A DNA stretch of 55,698 nucleotides from Roseovarius sp. (GTDB lineage Bacteria > Pseudomonadota > Alphaproteobacteria > Rhodobacterales > Rhodobacteraceae). Location of the stretch: positions 1-55,698 of the forward strand of contig JARGOC010000022.1 of NCBI GenBank assembly GCA_029212365.1, in the 5' to 3' direction. Both the position numbers and the translations under genes were made by a program. The notes under the pieces were generated by a model that had not been told where the DNA came from, did no database searches, and saw only the letters and a program-made list of their open reading frames with translations. Numbering within the stretch: position 1 is the first letter of the stretch; each line of letters starts with the position of its first letter. Positions 42,718-52,095 of the stretch are shown one piece after another.

Positions 42718-44256
42718 ATGAAACCCGTGCGTATGCTATCGAGCATTCTAACCGTTGGCGGCTGGACATTGATGAGCCGAGTCTTGGGGTTTGCACGCGA
42801 TGTGCTGATTGCCAGTTTTCTGGGGCCCGGGGCGGCGATGGATGCCTTTGTGGCTGCGTTCCGTTTGCCGAATATGTTCCGGCGTTTTTTTGCAGAAGGT
42901 GCGTTTAACGCAGCCTTTGTGCCGATGTTTTCCAAGCGGCTTGAAGCGGATGAGGATGCGGCGGGATTTGCGTCACTCGCCTTGTCGGGGCTGGCGCTGG
43001 TTCTTTTGGCGTTGACCGGGTTGGCGATGGTGTTCATGCCCGCATTGGTCTGGGCCACTGCCGAAGGGTTTTCGGGGGATGTGCGATTTGATCTGACGAT
43101 TGGCTATGGCCGGATCGTCTTTCCTTATATCTTGTTCATTTCACTGGCGGCATTGCTGTCGGGTGCGTTGAATGCGGCGGGCCGTTTTGCGGCGGCGGCG
43201 GCGGCCCCTGTGGTGTTGAACATCATGCTGGTGATTGCCATGCTTGGGGCGTGGTATTTGGGCGGCGAGGTGGTGCATGCCTTGGTGTGGACCATTCCTT
43301 TTGCCGGTGTGGCACAGCTGGCGCTGGTCTGGGTGGCGGCTTCGCGTGCGGGGCTGCATATCCACATCAAACGCCCACGCTGGACACCTGAGATGGCGCA
43401 GTTGGTGCGCATTGCCATCCCGGCGGCCTTGGCGGGTGGGGTGATGCAGATCAACCTATTGGTGGGTCAGCAGGTGGCCTCGCATTATGACAAGGCGATC
43501 AGTTGGTTGTATTCGGCAGACCGGCTTTATCAATTGCCATTGGGGGTTGTCGGGATTGCGGTGGGCATTGTGTTGTTGCCTGATCTGTCACGCCGCCTGA
43601 AGGCCCAAGATCACACCGGCGCACGCGAGGCATTGTCACGCGCCGGAGAGATATCGCTGGCACTGACCATCCCATCAGCCGTGGCCTTGATGGTGATCCC
43701 GATCCCGCTGGTGACGGTGTTGTTTGAACGCGGTGCCTTTGGCGTGGATGATACAGCCGCCACTGCGCTGGCAGTGAGCATCTATGGTTTGGGCCTGCCT
43801 GCATTTGTGTTGCAAAAACTGCTGCAACCGGTGTTCTTTGCCCGCGAAGACACCAAAACCCCGTTTCGCTATGCGGTGGTGGCCATGGTGATCAATGCGG
43901 CACTGGCGATTGGGCTGGCCTATTACATAGGGTGGGTCGCGGCGGCGATTGCCACCACGATTGCCGGTTGGGTCATGGTTGGGTTGCTTGCCCTTGGGGC
44001 GCGCCAATTTGGTGAAGTGGCCCGGTTTGACAAACGCTTTTGGAGCCGGATGTGGCGCATTGTTCTGGCTTCGGTATTCATGGGCTGGGTGTTGTGGATG
44101 GCAGCCCTAGCACTGAATCCGTTCATCCTGATCCCGGTGATGCGTTGGCTGGCATTGCTGTTGTTGATTGCGATCGGTGCCGGGACTTATTTCTGCGCCG
44201 GGCGCTTGCTGGGCGCCTTCAGGAAAGGTGAGCTGAAGTCAGCCTTCCAGCGCTAA
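42718..44256 (+). CDS. murJ: Lipid II flippase MurJ (MviN)
   Basis: Inner-membrane protein of 512 aa with 14 predicted helices of the MOP/MATE superfamily. The N-terminal SRVLGFARDVLIASFLGPG and AFRLPNMFRRFFAEGAFNAAFVPMF motif is diagnostic and includes the conserved Arg residues of the cavity. It moves lipid II across the membrane for peptidoglycan synthesis. Essential in most bacteria. Confidence 0.95.
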   Translation: MKPVRMLSSILTVGGWTLMSRVLGFARDVLIASFLGPGAAMDAFVAAFRLPNMFRRFFAEGAFNAAFVPMFSKRLEADEDAAGFASLALSGLALVLLALTGLAMVFMPALVWATAEGFSGDVRFDLTIGYGRIVFPYILFISLAALLSGALNAAGRFAAAAAAPVVLNIMLVIAMLGAWYLGGEVVHALVWTIPFAGVAQLALVWVAASRAGLHIHIKRPRWTPEMAQLVRIAIPAALAGGVMQINLLVGQQVASHYDKAISWLYSADRLYQLPLGVVGIAVGIVLLPDLSRRLKAQDHTGAREALSRAGEISLALTIPSAVALMVIPIPLVTVLFERGAFGVDDTAATALAVSIYGLGLPAFVLQKLLQPVFFAREDTKTPFRYAVVAMVINAALAIGLAYYIGWVAAAIATTIAGWVMVGLLALGARQFGEVARFDKRFWSRMWRIVLASVFMGWVLWMAALALNPFILIPVMRWLALLLLIAIGAGTYFCAGRLLGAFRKGELKSAFQR

Positions 44257-44264
44257 TCAAGGGC

Positions 44265-44954
44265 TTAGTCGTGGCGCATCTTGGCGCGCAATTTGCGAAA
44301 GCCACCAGGGCTGAGCACGAAAGACGCCAAAAACCCGGCAACAAACCCGCCAATATCGGCCAGCCATTCGCCGTTGCCACCAAACAGCAGGCCGAACACC
44401 AGTTGGATCGCAAGCAAAAAGCCGATCAATGTAAAGGCCCGAAATTTTTGCGCGCCCATTTGTTCCAGCTTCAGCCACATCAGATATGTGAACCCGCCGA
44501 TCAGCCCATAAACACCGGGAAAGGCCCCGATCAGCCAAGGCGATCCGCCCGCAAACAGACCATAGGTCAGCCCGCCAGCGGCCAGTGAAATCACAAACAG
44601 CACCAGCGTGGCCCATTGGTTGAACACATCCCCCACAAATTTTCCCAAGGCCAGCACCATCGCCCCGGCAAACACCGCATGGGTAAAACTGGCATGCACA
44701 AACCCATAGGTGACAAAGCGTTTTAGCAGCTCATGTGGGTAGCGGTGATTTTCAAACATCCACGCCATAATGTCCCGGTTGAAGCCGTATTGCTCAATCG
44801 CGCCATTGCGCCAGCCGACGGCCTGAGGCCCGCCCAGCACCCCCCGTGTGCCCAGCGAAAATGCGGCTTCAATTAGCACAATCGCCAAGAACAGTGCCAC
44901 CACCACGGGGGGCACAGGGTTGATCGGGCTTTGGGTGTTTGGATCACTGCTCAT
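44265..44954 (-). CDS. Rhomboid-family membrane protein lacking catalytic residues
   Basis: Protein of 229 aa with six to seven helices and a rhomboid-like layout (FVTYGFVHASFTHAVFAGA for helix 2; GAFPGVYGLIGG where active enzymes have GxSG; ADIGGFVAGF where they have the His of the last helix). The catalytic Ser is replaced (GAFPG), the His by Asp, and the Asn of the oxyanion site by Ala. It is therefore probably a pseudoprotease, not a protease. The second ATG (44954) has AGAGG at six bases. It ends nine bases from the convergent murJ. Confidence 0.8.
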   Translation of the reverse strand: MSSDPNTQSPINPVPPVVVALFLAIVLIEAAFSLGTRGVLGGPQAVGWRNGAIEQYGFNRDIMAWMFENHRYPHELLKRFVTYGFVHASFTHAVFAGAMVLALGKFVGDVFNQWATLVLFVISLAAGGLTYGLFAGGSPWLIGAFPGVYGLIGGFTYLMWLKLEQMGAQKFRAFTLIGFLLAIQLVFGLLFGGNGEWLADIGGFVAGFLASFVLSPGGFRKLRAKMRHD

Positions 44955-45028
44955 CATCGGCCTCTGCTTGACGGGGCTGCGGCCTATCGTTACGCGAGGC
45001 AGACAAAGAAATCCAGACGGAGAGTTCC

Positions 45029-46048
45029 ATGTCGCAGGTGGCCTACACACCCCGCGTTTTTTCAGGCATCCAGCCCTCGGGCGGGCTGACCTTGGGTAAT
45101 TATCTGGGCGCGATGAAGCGCTTTGTTGATATGCAGGATGAAGGCATCGAGACGATCTACTGTATGGTTGATCTGCATGCCATCACCGTCTGGCAGGATC
45201 CCGACAAATTGCGCCGCGCCACGCGCGAGCTGTGTGCGGGCTATATTGCCAGCGGGCTGGATCCCGAAAAATCCATTCTGTTCAATCAGTCTCAGGTGGC
45301 CGAGCATACGCAAATGGCCTGGATTTTCAACTGTGTGGCACGCATGGGCTGGATGCAGCGGATGACGCAATTCAAGGATAAGGCGGGCAAGAATGCGCAG
45401 AATGCCTCGCTCGGGTTGCTGGCCTACCCATCACTGATGGCGGCGGATATTCTGGTCTATCACACCACACATGTGCCCGTGGGCGAAGACCAGAAACAGC
45501 ATCTGGAACTGACCCGCGATATCGCGGCGAAGTTCAACCATGATTATGGTGTTGATTTCTTTCCGATCACCGAGCCGCTGATCGAAGGCGCCGCCACACG
45601 GGTGATGAGCCTGCGTGACGGGTCAAAGAAAATGTCAAAATCCGATCCCTCGGATATGTCGCGCATCAACCTGACCGATGATGCCGATACGATTGCCAAG
45701 AAGATCCGCAAAGCCAAGACTGACCCCGAGCCTTTACCCTCAGAGGTGGAAGGACTGGCAGAGCGCCCTGAGGCGCGCAATCTGATCAACATTTATGCCG
45801 CGCTGAATGAGCAAAGCGTGGCGCAGGTGATGGCCGATGTAGGGGGCCGCGCGTTTTCTGAGTTCAAGCCGATGTTGGCGGAACTGGCGGTGTCGAAAAT
45901 ATCACCCATCTCAGGTGAAATGGCTCGCCTTATGCAGGACACAGCCGAGATTGACCGTATTCTGGCAAGCGGCGCTGCACGGGCCCGCGCAATTGCCGCC
46001 CCGATCCTGAAGCAAACCTATGAAATTGTGGGGATGGTTGGGGCCTAG
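45029..46048 (+). CDS. trpS: Tryptophanyl-tRNA synthetase
   Basis: Class I synthetase of 339 aa. The HIGH-equivalent is [12 protein letters not shown] and the KMSKS loop is exact ([11 protein letters not shown]). [27 protein letters not shown] and the C-terminal helical domain are typical of TrpRS. GGAGAG precedes the ATG. Divergent from the rhomboid-like gene. Confidence 0.96.
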   Translation: MSQVAYTPRVFSGIQPSGGLTLGNYLGAMKRFVDMQDEGIETIYCMVDLHAITVWQDPDKLRRATRELCAGYIASGLDPEKSILFNQSQVAEHTQMAWIFNCVARMGWMQRMTQFKDKAGKNAQNASLGLLAYPSLMAADILVYHTTHVPVGEDQKQHLELTRDIAAKFNHDYGVDFFPITEPLIEGAATRVMSLRDGSKKMSKSDPSDMSRINLTDDADTIAKKIRKAKTDPEPLPSEVEGLAERPEARNLINIYAALNEQSVAQVMADVGGRAFSEFKPMLAELAVSKISPISGEMARLMQDTAEIDRILASGAARARAIAAPILKQTYEIVGMVGA

Positions 46049-46145
46049 TCGTGCAATTTTGCACGTCATCTGCGCCTTGAGCGGGAGTTGCGTAAGCGCG
46101 ATCAGGGGCGATATGGTCCGGACCAGAAAAACGAAAGGTCCAGCC

Positions 46146-46628
46146 ATGTCTCAGCCCATCCACCCACAAACCCGCATTGGTCATGTGCATCTGAAAGTGG
46201 CCGATCTGGACCGCGCCATCGGGTTTTATGCGGGGGTGTTGGGCTTTGAGGTTCAACAGCGCAGTGACTCCGCCGCGTTTTTATCGGCCGGGGGTTATCA
46301 TCATCATCTGGGCCTGAACACCTGGGAGTCCGCCGGCGGCACCCCGCCCCCCAAGGGGCACACCGGGTTGTTTCACACGGCATTTTTATATGCGGACCGG
46401 GCGCAGCTGGGGGATGCGTTGCGCCGGGTACTTGTGGCGGGCATTCCGTTGGAGGGGGCCGCGGATCATGGCGTGAGCGAGGCGATCTACCTCTCAGACC
46501 CCGATGGCAACGGGGTAGAGCTGTACCGGGACCGGGATGAGGCCGATTGGCCAAGGGATGCGCAGGGCAATCTGACCATGTACAATGCTCGGCTCGATCT
46601 GGAGGCATTGCTGGCCGAGGCTCCCTGA
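46146..46628 (+). CDS. VOC family (glyoxalase/dioxygenase-like) protein
   Basis: Protein of 160 aa with one VOC repeat pair: GHVHLKVADLDRAIGFYAG, LSAGGYHHHLGLNTW, LFHTAFLYADR and YLSDPDGNGVELYRD. Putative metal ligands are the His of GHVH, a His in YHHHLG or LFHTAF, and the Glu of GVELY. Closest in look to catechol-2,3-dioxygenase-like proteins; the substrate is unknown. ATG 46146 has AAAGGTCC upstream. Confidence 0.85.
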   Translation: MSQPIHPQTRIGHVHLKVADLDRAIGFYAGVLGFEVQQRSDSAAFLSAGGYHHHLGLNTWESAGGTPPPKGHTGLFHTAFLYADRAQLGDALRRVLVAGIPLEGAADHGVSEAIYLSDPDGNGVELYRDRDEADWPRDAQGNLTMYNARLDLEALLAEAP

Positions 46629-46727
46629 TTGAGGCAGGCAGTCATCTGCACATTCCTGGCCTTCCATTCGCCACTGCCCGGTGAACAGGCCGTCTGGCCC
46701 TTTGTTGGATACTGGAAATTACGGCGT

Positions 46728-47600
46728 TTATTTCCCAGCCGAAGACGCCGCCCAATCCCAATACATCTCGCGCACCCTGCGTGTCATGGGGCCAATCTGA
46801 TACGACCGGTCCTCAAACGCGCTGACAGGCGTGACCTTCATCATGTTGCCAGACAGGAACACCTCGTCGGCATCCTCAAAATCTGCAAAGCTCATCACGT
46901 TTTCATGCACGACAACACCATCAGCCCGCAGGTTTTTGATGTGCCGCGCACGGGTGATGCCGGCCAGAAATGTACCGTTGGGCACAGGCGTGAATACCTC
47001 GCCATCCTTGACCGCAAACACATTTGCCGTCGCCGTTTCTGCCACATTACCCAGGGCATCGGCGACCAAGGCGTTGGAAAACCCTTTGGAGCGCGCCTCG
47101 GCCAACATGCGGGCATTGTTGGGATAAAGGCACGCTGCCTTGGCGTTGACCACGGCGTCCTCCAATACCGGGCGACGAAACCGGGTGCGGGTCAGCGTGG
47201 CGCTGTCTTGGGGTTGGGCCATGGGGATTTCTTCCAGGCAGATGGCAAACCCGGCTTCGCCACTTTCTTTGGGCACGATGGCCGACATGCCGCCGTCAAT
47301 CGCCCAGTACATTGGCCGGATGTATACAGCGGCGTCGGGCGCATAAAACTGCAGCCCCTCGCGCACAATTGCCACCATATCATCGGTTGCTACATTGGGC
47401 TCAACCATCAACGCCCGCGCCGAGGCATTCACCCGCGCGCAATGCTTGTCTAGATCGGGGGTCAGCCCATTGGCTAGGCGTGCACCATCAAACACATTAC
47501 TGCCCAACCACATGCCGTGATCTGCGGCCTTCATCAAAGGCACATCGCCTTTGTGCCAGCTGCCGTTGAAATATGTGTGGATGTTGATACCGGTGGCCAT
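46728..47600 (-). CDS. Branched-chain amino acid aminotransferase (class IV)
   Basis: PLP enzyme of 290 aa, fold type IV. The PLP Lys is in VVNAKAACLYPNN; the N-terminal MWLGSNVFDGARLANG and the C-terminal FLAGITRARHIKNL and DADEVFLSGNM segments match the family. It transaminates branched-chain keto acids (IlvE type), though D-amino-acid or aminodeoxychorismate relatives share the fold. It is transcribed away from the sdh operon; the intervening 431 bases hold the sdh control region. Confidence 0.87.
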   Translation of the reverse strand: MATGINIHTYFNGSWHKGDVPLMKAADHGMWLGSNVFDGARLANGLTPDLDKHCARVNASARALMVEPNVATDDMVAIVREGLQFYAPDAAVYIRPMYWAIDGGMSAIVPKESGEAGFAICLEEIPMAQPQDSATLTRTRFRRPVLEDAVVNAKAACLYPNNARMLAEARSKGFSNALVADALGNVAETATANVFAVKDGEVFTPVPNGTFLAGITRARHIKNLRADGVVVHENVMSFADFEDADEVFLSGNMMKVTPVSAFEDRSYQIGPMTRRVREMYWDWAASSAGK

Positions 47601-47858
47601 GCTGCGTTCCTTTGTGGTGTCGTGCGCACCCTATGCCTGCCATGCGGGGGCGTCCAGAGGGGCATCACGGGTCTATTGATGACTGAGTTTGCGGCGCCTT
47701 AAGGAAGCCGAGAATCTGGCGTTTAGAACGGTGTTATCACTGGCCGATGGAGCAGGCATAAGAGGCTGCGGATCAGCATAACCAGATTTATTTTGATCTG
47801 AGCGAAATTTTAAAGGACGATTGAGGAAGATTCGCTATTACGGCCGAGTCGCGGTTAA

Positions 47859-47894
47859 ATTTGTGATCACAGCATTTTTAATGTGATCACAAAT
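47859..47894. promoter_or_regulatory. Doubled palindromic operator upstream of sdhC
   Basis: TGTGATCACA occurs twice (47862-47871 and 47882-47891), each a perfect 10-bp palindrome; their centres are 20 bp apart, about two helical turns. The larger arms ATTTGTGATCACA and TGTGATCACAAAT form a perfect 13-bp inverted repeat with a 10-base spacer. It is about 140-170 bases upstream of sdhC. The shape suggests a dimer pair bound on one helix face. I cannot name the regulator. Confidence 0.6.
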
Positions 47895-47898
47895 GTTG

Positions 47899-47915
47899 AA
47901 TTTGCGACAATTTGC
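47899..47915. promoter_or_regulatory. AATTTGC direct repeat in the sdh control region
   Basis: AATTTGC occurs at 47899-47905 and 47909-47915, with a 10-bp period, just downstream of the doubled palindrome. TTTGC-type half-sites are known for ScfR/RamB-like regulators of acetate metabolism; the link here is only suggestive. The rest of 47601-48031 shows no ORF or other structure that I can support. Confidence 0.3.
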
Positions 47916-48031
47916 CTGTGAATGGCTGCATTTAACGCTGTGCACCCGTGACAGTCGCGCTAAAACGGGTCACAACAAGGCAAAGCTGTTGGCGCTGTCC
48001 GCGCCCTAGCCTGCGAGAGAGGATAAAATAC

Positions 48032-48415
48032 ATGGCCGATGTGAACCGGGGCAATCGTCCGCTTTCACCCCATCTGACAATTTATCGCCCGCAACTGACC
48101 TCCATAACCTCGATCCTGACACGGATCACCGGCAACGCCCTGTTGTTGGGGGCGCTTTTGGTGGTGTGGTGGTTGCTGGCTGCGGCCACATCGCCTGCGT
48201 ATTTCGCCAAGGTTGATGGCATCGTCACCAGCTTCTTTGGTGATCTGATCATGTTCGGCTCGCTCTGGGCGCTGTGGTATCACTCGCTGGCCGGTCTGCG
48301 CCACCTGATCTGGGACAACGCCAAGATGCTTGAGCTGGGCGTCGCCGAGAAACTGGGCTGGGCTGTTATTGCCGGGTCGGTCATTCTGACCATTCTTACC
48401 GTCATCGTTATCTAA
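48032..48415 (+). CDS. sdhC: Succinate dehydrogenase cytochrome b556 subunit
   Basis: Inner-membrane anchor of 127 aa with three helices. The N-terminal RPLSPHLTIYRPQLTSITSI and the heme-ligand region YHSLAGLRHLIWD are family signatures. With SdhD it binds ubiquinone and heme b. ATG 48032 follows GAGAGGATAA; the longer in-frame reading from 47948 is not homologous. First gene of sdhCDA-x-x-B, with 13 bases to sdhD. Confidence 0.93.
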   Translation: MADVNRGNRPLSPHLTIYRPQLTSITSILTRITGNALLLGALLVVWWLLAAATSPAYFAKVDGIVTSFFGDLIMFGSLWALWYHSLAGLRHLIWDNAKMLELGVAEKLGWAVIAGSVILTILTVIVI

Positions 48416-48428
48416 GGAGGCCGAGCAC

Positions 48429-48800
48429 ATGCGCTACCTGACTGATCGTAAACGTGCCGAGGGCCTGGGGGCTTCTGGCTCGGGCGTGCACCACTTCTGG
48501 GCCATGAAGCTCTCTTCAGCGGCCTTGTTGTTTTTGGTTCCGTTGTTCATCTTCACCTTTGGCCCGATGCTGGGTGAACCACACGCTGATGTGGTGGCCT
48601 ATTTCGCGCGGCCTTTCCCGGCGATCATAGCGGCGCTTACCATCGTCGTGGGGTTCAAACATTTCCGCGACGGGGCGCAAGTGATGATTGAGGACTATGT
48701 GCACGGCACCGCGCAAAAGGTCTGGATCATCGCCATAACCTGCCTCAGCTACGGCGCTATGGCCACAGGCCTGTTCGCTATCGCCAAAATCGCCCTTTAA
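48429..48800 (+). CDS. sdhD: Succinate dehydrogenase membrane anchor subunit
   Basis: Inner-membrane protein of 123 aa with three helices and the motif FKHFRDGAQVMIEDYVHG, in which a His and an Asp/Tyr contact heme and quinone. It completes the membrane part of complex II. AAGGAGG precedes the ATG; sdhA follows after 18 bases. Confidence 0.92.
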   Translation: MRYLTDRKRAEGLGASGSGVHHFWAMKLSSAALLFLVPLFIFTFGPMLGEPHADVVAYFARPFPAIIAALTIVVGFKHFRDGAQVMIEDYVHGTAQKVWIIAITCLSYGAMATGLFAIAKIAL

Positions 48801-48818
48801 AGACCGGAGTTTATTGAA

Positions 48819-50624
48819 ATGGCTGCTTACGAATACGAGACGCATGAATATGACGTCGTGGTCGTCGGTGCTGGTGGCGCCGGTTTGCGTGCGACACTTG
48901 GCATGGCCGAGCAGGGCCTGCGCACCGCCTGTGTAACCAAAGTGTTCCCGACCCGCTCTCATACAGTTGCGGCGCAGGGTGGCATCGCGGCATCACTTGG
49001 TAACATGGGGCCAGACAGCTGGCAGTGGCATATGTATGACACGGTTAAAGGGTCTGACTGGCTGGGCGATACCGATGCAATGGAATATCTGGCGCGTGAA
49101 GCACCCAAGGCGGTCTACGAGCTGGAACATTACGGCGTGCCGTTTTCGCGCACCGAAGAAGGCAAGATTTACCAACGCCCCTTCGGTGGCCACACAACCG
49201 AATTTGGCGAAGGCCCGCCCGTGCAGCGCACCTGTGCCGCAGCCGACCGTACCGGCCACGCCATCCTGCACACGCTTTATGGTCAAAGCCTGAAAAACAA
49301 CGCCGAATTCTACATCGAATATTTTGCCATTGATCTGATCATGTCAGATGATGGGGTCTGCACTGGCGTCGTCTGCTGGAAGCTGGATGACGGCACCATG
49401 CATGTTTTCAACGCCAAAATGGTCGTGCTGGCCACGGGTGGCTATGGGCGTGCCTATTTCTCGGCCACCTCTGCGCATACCTGCACGGGCGATGGCGGTG
49501 GTATGGTGGCGCGTGCTGGCCTGCCGCTGCAGGATATGGAATTCGTGCAATTCCACCCCACTGGCATCTATGGCTCGGGCTGTCTGATTACGGAGGGCGC
49601 TCGCGGCGAAGGTGGCTATCTGACCAACTCCGAGGGCGAGCGGTTTATGGAGCGCTATGCGCCCAACTACAAAGACCTTGCGCCGCGTGACTATGTGTCT
49701 CGCTCCATGACTATGGAAATTCGTGAAGGGCGCGGTGTGGGCGCAGGCGGGGATCACATCCACCTGAACCTCAGCCACCTGCCGCCCGAAGCGCTGAATC
49801 TGCGCCTGCCCGGTATTTCGGAAAGCGCCAAGATTTTTGCCGGTGTGGACGTCACCAAAGAGCCGATCCCGGTTCTGCCCACCGTGCATTACAACATGGG
49901 CGGCATCCCGACGAATTACTGGGGCGAAGTGCTCAACCCCACCAAGAAAGACCCCAATGCCACCGTGCCCGGCCTGATGGCCGTGGGCGAAGCGGGCTGT
50001 GCCAGCGTGCATGGCGCCAACCGGCTTGGCTCCAACTCGCTGATTGATCTGGTGGTCTTTGGCCGTGCTGCGGCGATCCGCGCAGGCGATGTGGTGGACC
50101 GCGCAGCGGCTGTACCCTCGACCAATGTCGGCCAGGTGGACAAGGCGTTTGACCGCTTTGACACGCTGCGCAACGCCGATGGGGATACCACAACTGCCGA
50201 TCTGCGTCTGGAAATGCAGCGCACGATGCAAGAAGACGCCGCCGTCTTCCGCACCTCCAAAACGCTGGCTGAAGGTGTGAAGAAGATGAACACCATCGCG
50301 GGCAAATTGTCGGATATCAAAGTCACTGATCGCAGCCTCGTGTGGAACTCGGACCTGATGGAAACGCTGGAGCTGACCAACCTGATGCCCAACGCTCTGG
50401 CCACGATCAACGGGGCAGAGGCCCGCCAGGAAAGCCGCGGCGCCCATGCGCATGAGGATTTCTCAACCCGTGACGATGAAAAATGGCGCGTGCACACAAT
50501 TTCGCATGTTGATGGGGCCAAGGTGAACCTGACCTATCGCCCGATTGTCGAGACTCCACTGACGACTGAAAAAGAGGGCGGTATCGCTCTCAAGAAAATC
50601 GCACCAAAAGAGCGGACATTCTGA
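48819..50624 (+). CDS. sdhA: Succinate dehydrogenase flavoprotein subunit
   Basis: Protein of 601 aa. The FAD-binding site is [12 protein letters not shown] near residue 16; the His that carries covalent FAD is H48 in [11 protein letters not shown]. Active-site segments include [11 protein letters not shown] and [11 protein letters not shown]. It oxidises succinate to fumarate at the cytoplasmic face and feeds electrons to SdhB. Two small lipoprotein genes lie between it and sdhB. Confidence 0.97.
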   Translation: MAAYEYETHEYDVVVVGAGGAGLRATLGMAEQGLRTACVTKVFPTRSHTVAAQGGIAASLGNMGPDSWQWHMYDTVKGSDWLGDTDAMEYLAREAPKAVYELEHYGVPFSRTEEGKIYQRPFGGHTTEFGEGPPVQRTCAAADRTGHAILHTLYGQSLKNNAEFYIEYFAIDLIMSDDGVCTGVVCWKLDDGTMHVFNAKMVVLATGGYGRAYFSATSAHTCTGDGGGMVARAGLPLQDMEFVQFHPTGIYGSGCLITEGARGEGGYLTNSEGERFMERYAPNYKDLAPRDYVSRSMTMEIREGRGVGAGGDHIHLNLSHLPPEALNLRLPGISESAKIFAGVDVTKEPIPVLPTVHYNMGGIPTNYWGEVLNPTKKDPNATVPGLMAVGEAGCASVHGANRLGSNSLIDLVVFGRAAAIRAGDVVDRAAAVPSTNVGQVDKAFDRFDTLRNADGDTTTADLRLEMQRTMQEDAAVFRTSKTLAEGVKKMNTIAGKLSDIKVTDRSLVWNSDLMETLELTNLMPNALATINGAEARQESRGAHAHEDFSTRDDEKWRVHTISHVDGAKVNLTYRPIVETPLTTEKEGGIALKKIAPKERTF

Positions 50625-50640
50625 TGGGGGACATCTGACA

Positions 50641-50979
50641 ATGCTGAAAACCATTTTGAACGGAGCGGTGATCGTGTCGTTGCTGGGGCTTGCGGCCTGC
50701 GCGCCTGCAACAATCAAGCCCGATGCCCTGGTGGCGCAATGTCAGGCCGAGGCCGCCCCCGCAGGCACCTATCAATATGATGAAGGCCCTGCTGTGCCGG
50801 TGATGACAGCCGTTGCCGATGGCACGCAGGCCGGTGCTGATGCGTTCAACGCTTGCATTCGTAACAAGGCCGTGGCCGCGGGGCTGATTGCCAATCCCGC
50901 CACTGCGCGTAGCAATTATTGCCCGGATGGTGCTGCGGTACTTTATGGCGGTGCCACCTATTGCATCGGAACCAACTGA
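50641..50979 (+). CDS. Small lipoprotein inside the sdh operon (first)
   Basis: 112 aa with a lipobox (LLGLAAC, Cys near residue 20). The mature part is Ala-rich and carries five more Cys, in AQCQAE, NACIRN, SNYCPDG, TYCIG among others, plus TYQYDEGPAVP. No domain is recognised. It starts 16 bases after sdhA and its stop overlaps the next start by one base (TGATG), so it is part of the operon. Membrane attached, periplasmic side. Role unknown. Confidence 0.75.
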   Translation: MLKTILNGAVIVSLLGLAACAPATIKPDALVAQCQAEAAPAGTYQYDEGPAVPVMTAVADGTQAGADAFNACIRNKAVAAGLIANPATARSNYCPDGAAVLYGGATYCIGTN

Positions 50980-51299
50980 TGCGGCGTGTGATTGCCATCC
51001 TGGCCCTTGGCCTGCTGAGCGCTTGTGGGGTTGCCAATAAGGCGGCTGATGAGCTGGCGCGCGATCAGGCCAAATCGGTGGTGAATGGCGTTGTGTCGTC
51101 CAAGCTGCCGGGTGTTAACGTGGCCCCCGTGAGCGACTGCATCATTGATGCGGCTTCGGCTTCGGAAATCCTAAGCATCGCCGGGGCATCTGTCACCGGA
51201 GTGAATGAAAATACGGTAAGTCTGGTGGTTGAAATCGCCGGGCGTCCTGATGCCGTTCAATGTATTGCCAAAAACGGCCTGACCCTGCTGGGCAGCTGA
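50979..51299 (+). CDS. Small lipoprotein inside the sdh operon (second)
   Basis: 106 aa with a lipobox (LGLLSAC, Cys near 16). The mature part has a short helix (AADELARDQAKSVVNGVVSS), two Cys in a SDCIID and VQCIAKNGL context, and a beta-like middle. It shares no obvious family with its neighbour. The gene lies between the first lipoprotein and sdhB (15 bases). Function unknown; its placement suggests a role with complex II biogenesis or simply a shared promoter. Confidence 0.75.
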   Translation: MRRVIAILALGLLSACGVANKAADELARDQAKSVVNGVVSSKLPGVNVAPVSDCIIDAASASEILSIAGASVTGVNENTVSLVVEIAGRPDAVQCIAKNGLTLLGS

Positions 51300-51314
51300 T
51301 CCGAGGAGAGACAC

Positions 51315-52094
51315 ATGGTAGAACTGACCCTCCCCAAAAACTCGCGCATGACGACGGGCAAAACCTGGCCCAAGCCGGAAGGCGCCACCAACCTGCGCAA
51401 GTTCCAGATTTACCGCTGGACGCCAGATGATGGAAAAAACCCATCCGTCGATACCTATTTCGTCGATATGGACACCTGCGGGCCGATGATTTTGGACGCG
51501 CTGATCAAGATCAAGAATGAGATTGATCCAACGCTGACGTTCCGCCGCTCCTGCCGCGAGGGCATCTGCGGTTCCTGTGCGATGAATATCGACGGCATCA
51601 ACACGCTCGCCTGCATCTATGGCATGGATGAGGTGAAGGGCGACGTGAAAATCTATCCGTTGCCGCATATGCCGGTGGTGCGTGATCTGATTCCCGATCT
51701 GACGCATTTCTACGCCCAGCACGCCAGCATTATGCCGTGGCTGGAAACCAAAACCAACCGCCCGGCCAAGGAATGGAGGCAGAGCATCGAGGATCGCTCG
51801 AAACTTGATGGTCTTTATGAATGCGTGATGTGTGCGTCTTGCTCTACGTCCTGCCCCAGCTATTGGTGGAATGGTGATCGCTACCTCGGGCCAGCGGCCT
51901 TGCTGCACGCGTACCGCTGGATCATCGACAGTCGCGATGAGGCCACGGGCGAGCGTCTGGACGAGCTGAACGACCCATTCAAATTGTACCGCTGCCACAC
52001 CATCATGAACTGCGCCAAAACCTGCCCCAAGGGCCTGAACCCGGCGCTAGCAATTGCCGAGATCAAGAAAATGATGGTCGAGCGCGCGATCTGA
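51315..52094 (+). CDS. sdhB: Succinate dehydrogenase iron-sulfur subunit
   Basis: Protein of 259 aa. The 2Fe-2S ligands are C80, C85, C88 and C100 ([12 protein letters not shown]); the 4Fe-4S and 3Fe-4S ligands lie in [12 protein letters not shown] (170-181) and [14 protein letters not shown] (from 227). It moves electrons from FAD to quinone. GAGGAGAG precedes the ATG. Last certain member of the sdh operon. Confidence 0.97.
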   Translation: MVELTLPKNSRMTTGKTWPKPEGATNLRKFQIYRWTPDDGKNPSVDTYFVDMDTCGPMILDALIKIKNEIDPTLTFRRSCREGICGSCAMNIDGINTLACIYGMDEVKGDVKIYPLPHMPVVRDLIPDLTHFYAQHASIMPWLETKTNRPAKEWRQSIEDRSKLDGLYECVMCASCSTSCPSYWWNGDRYLGPAALLHAYRWIIDSRDEATGERLDELNDPFKLYRCHTIMNCAKTCPKGLNPALAIAEIKKMMVERAI

Positions 52095-52095
52095 C

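Noticed and set aside
42500..42796. N-terminal extension of comM by 99 codons
   Set aside because: Not homologous to ComM, crosses the murJ promoter and start, and ATG 42499 has a proper ribosome site.
49344..50453. 369-aa minus-strand reading frame opposite sdhA
   Set aside because: sdhA is unmistakable; the antisense frame has typical shadow composition (His, Arg, Gly, Ala rich).
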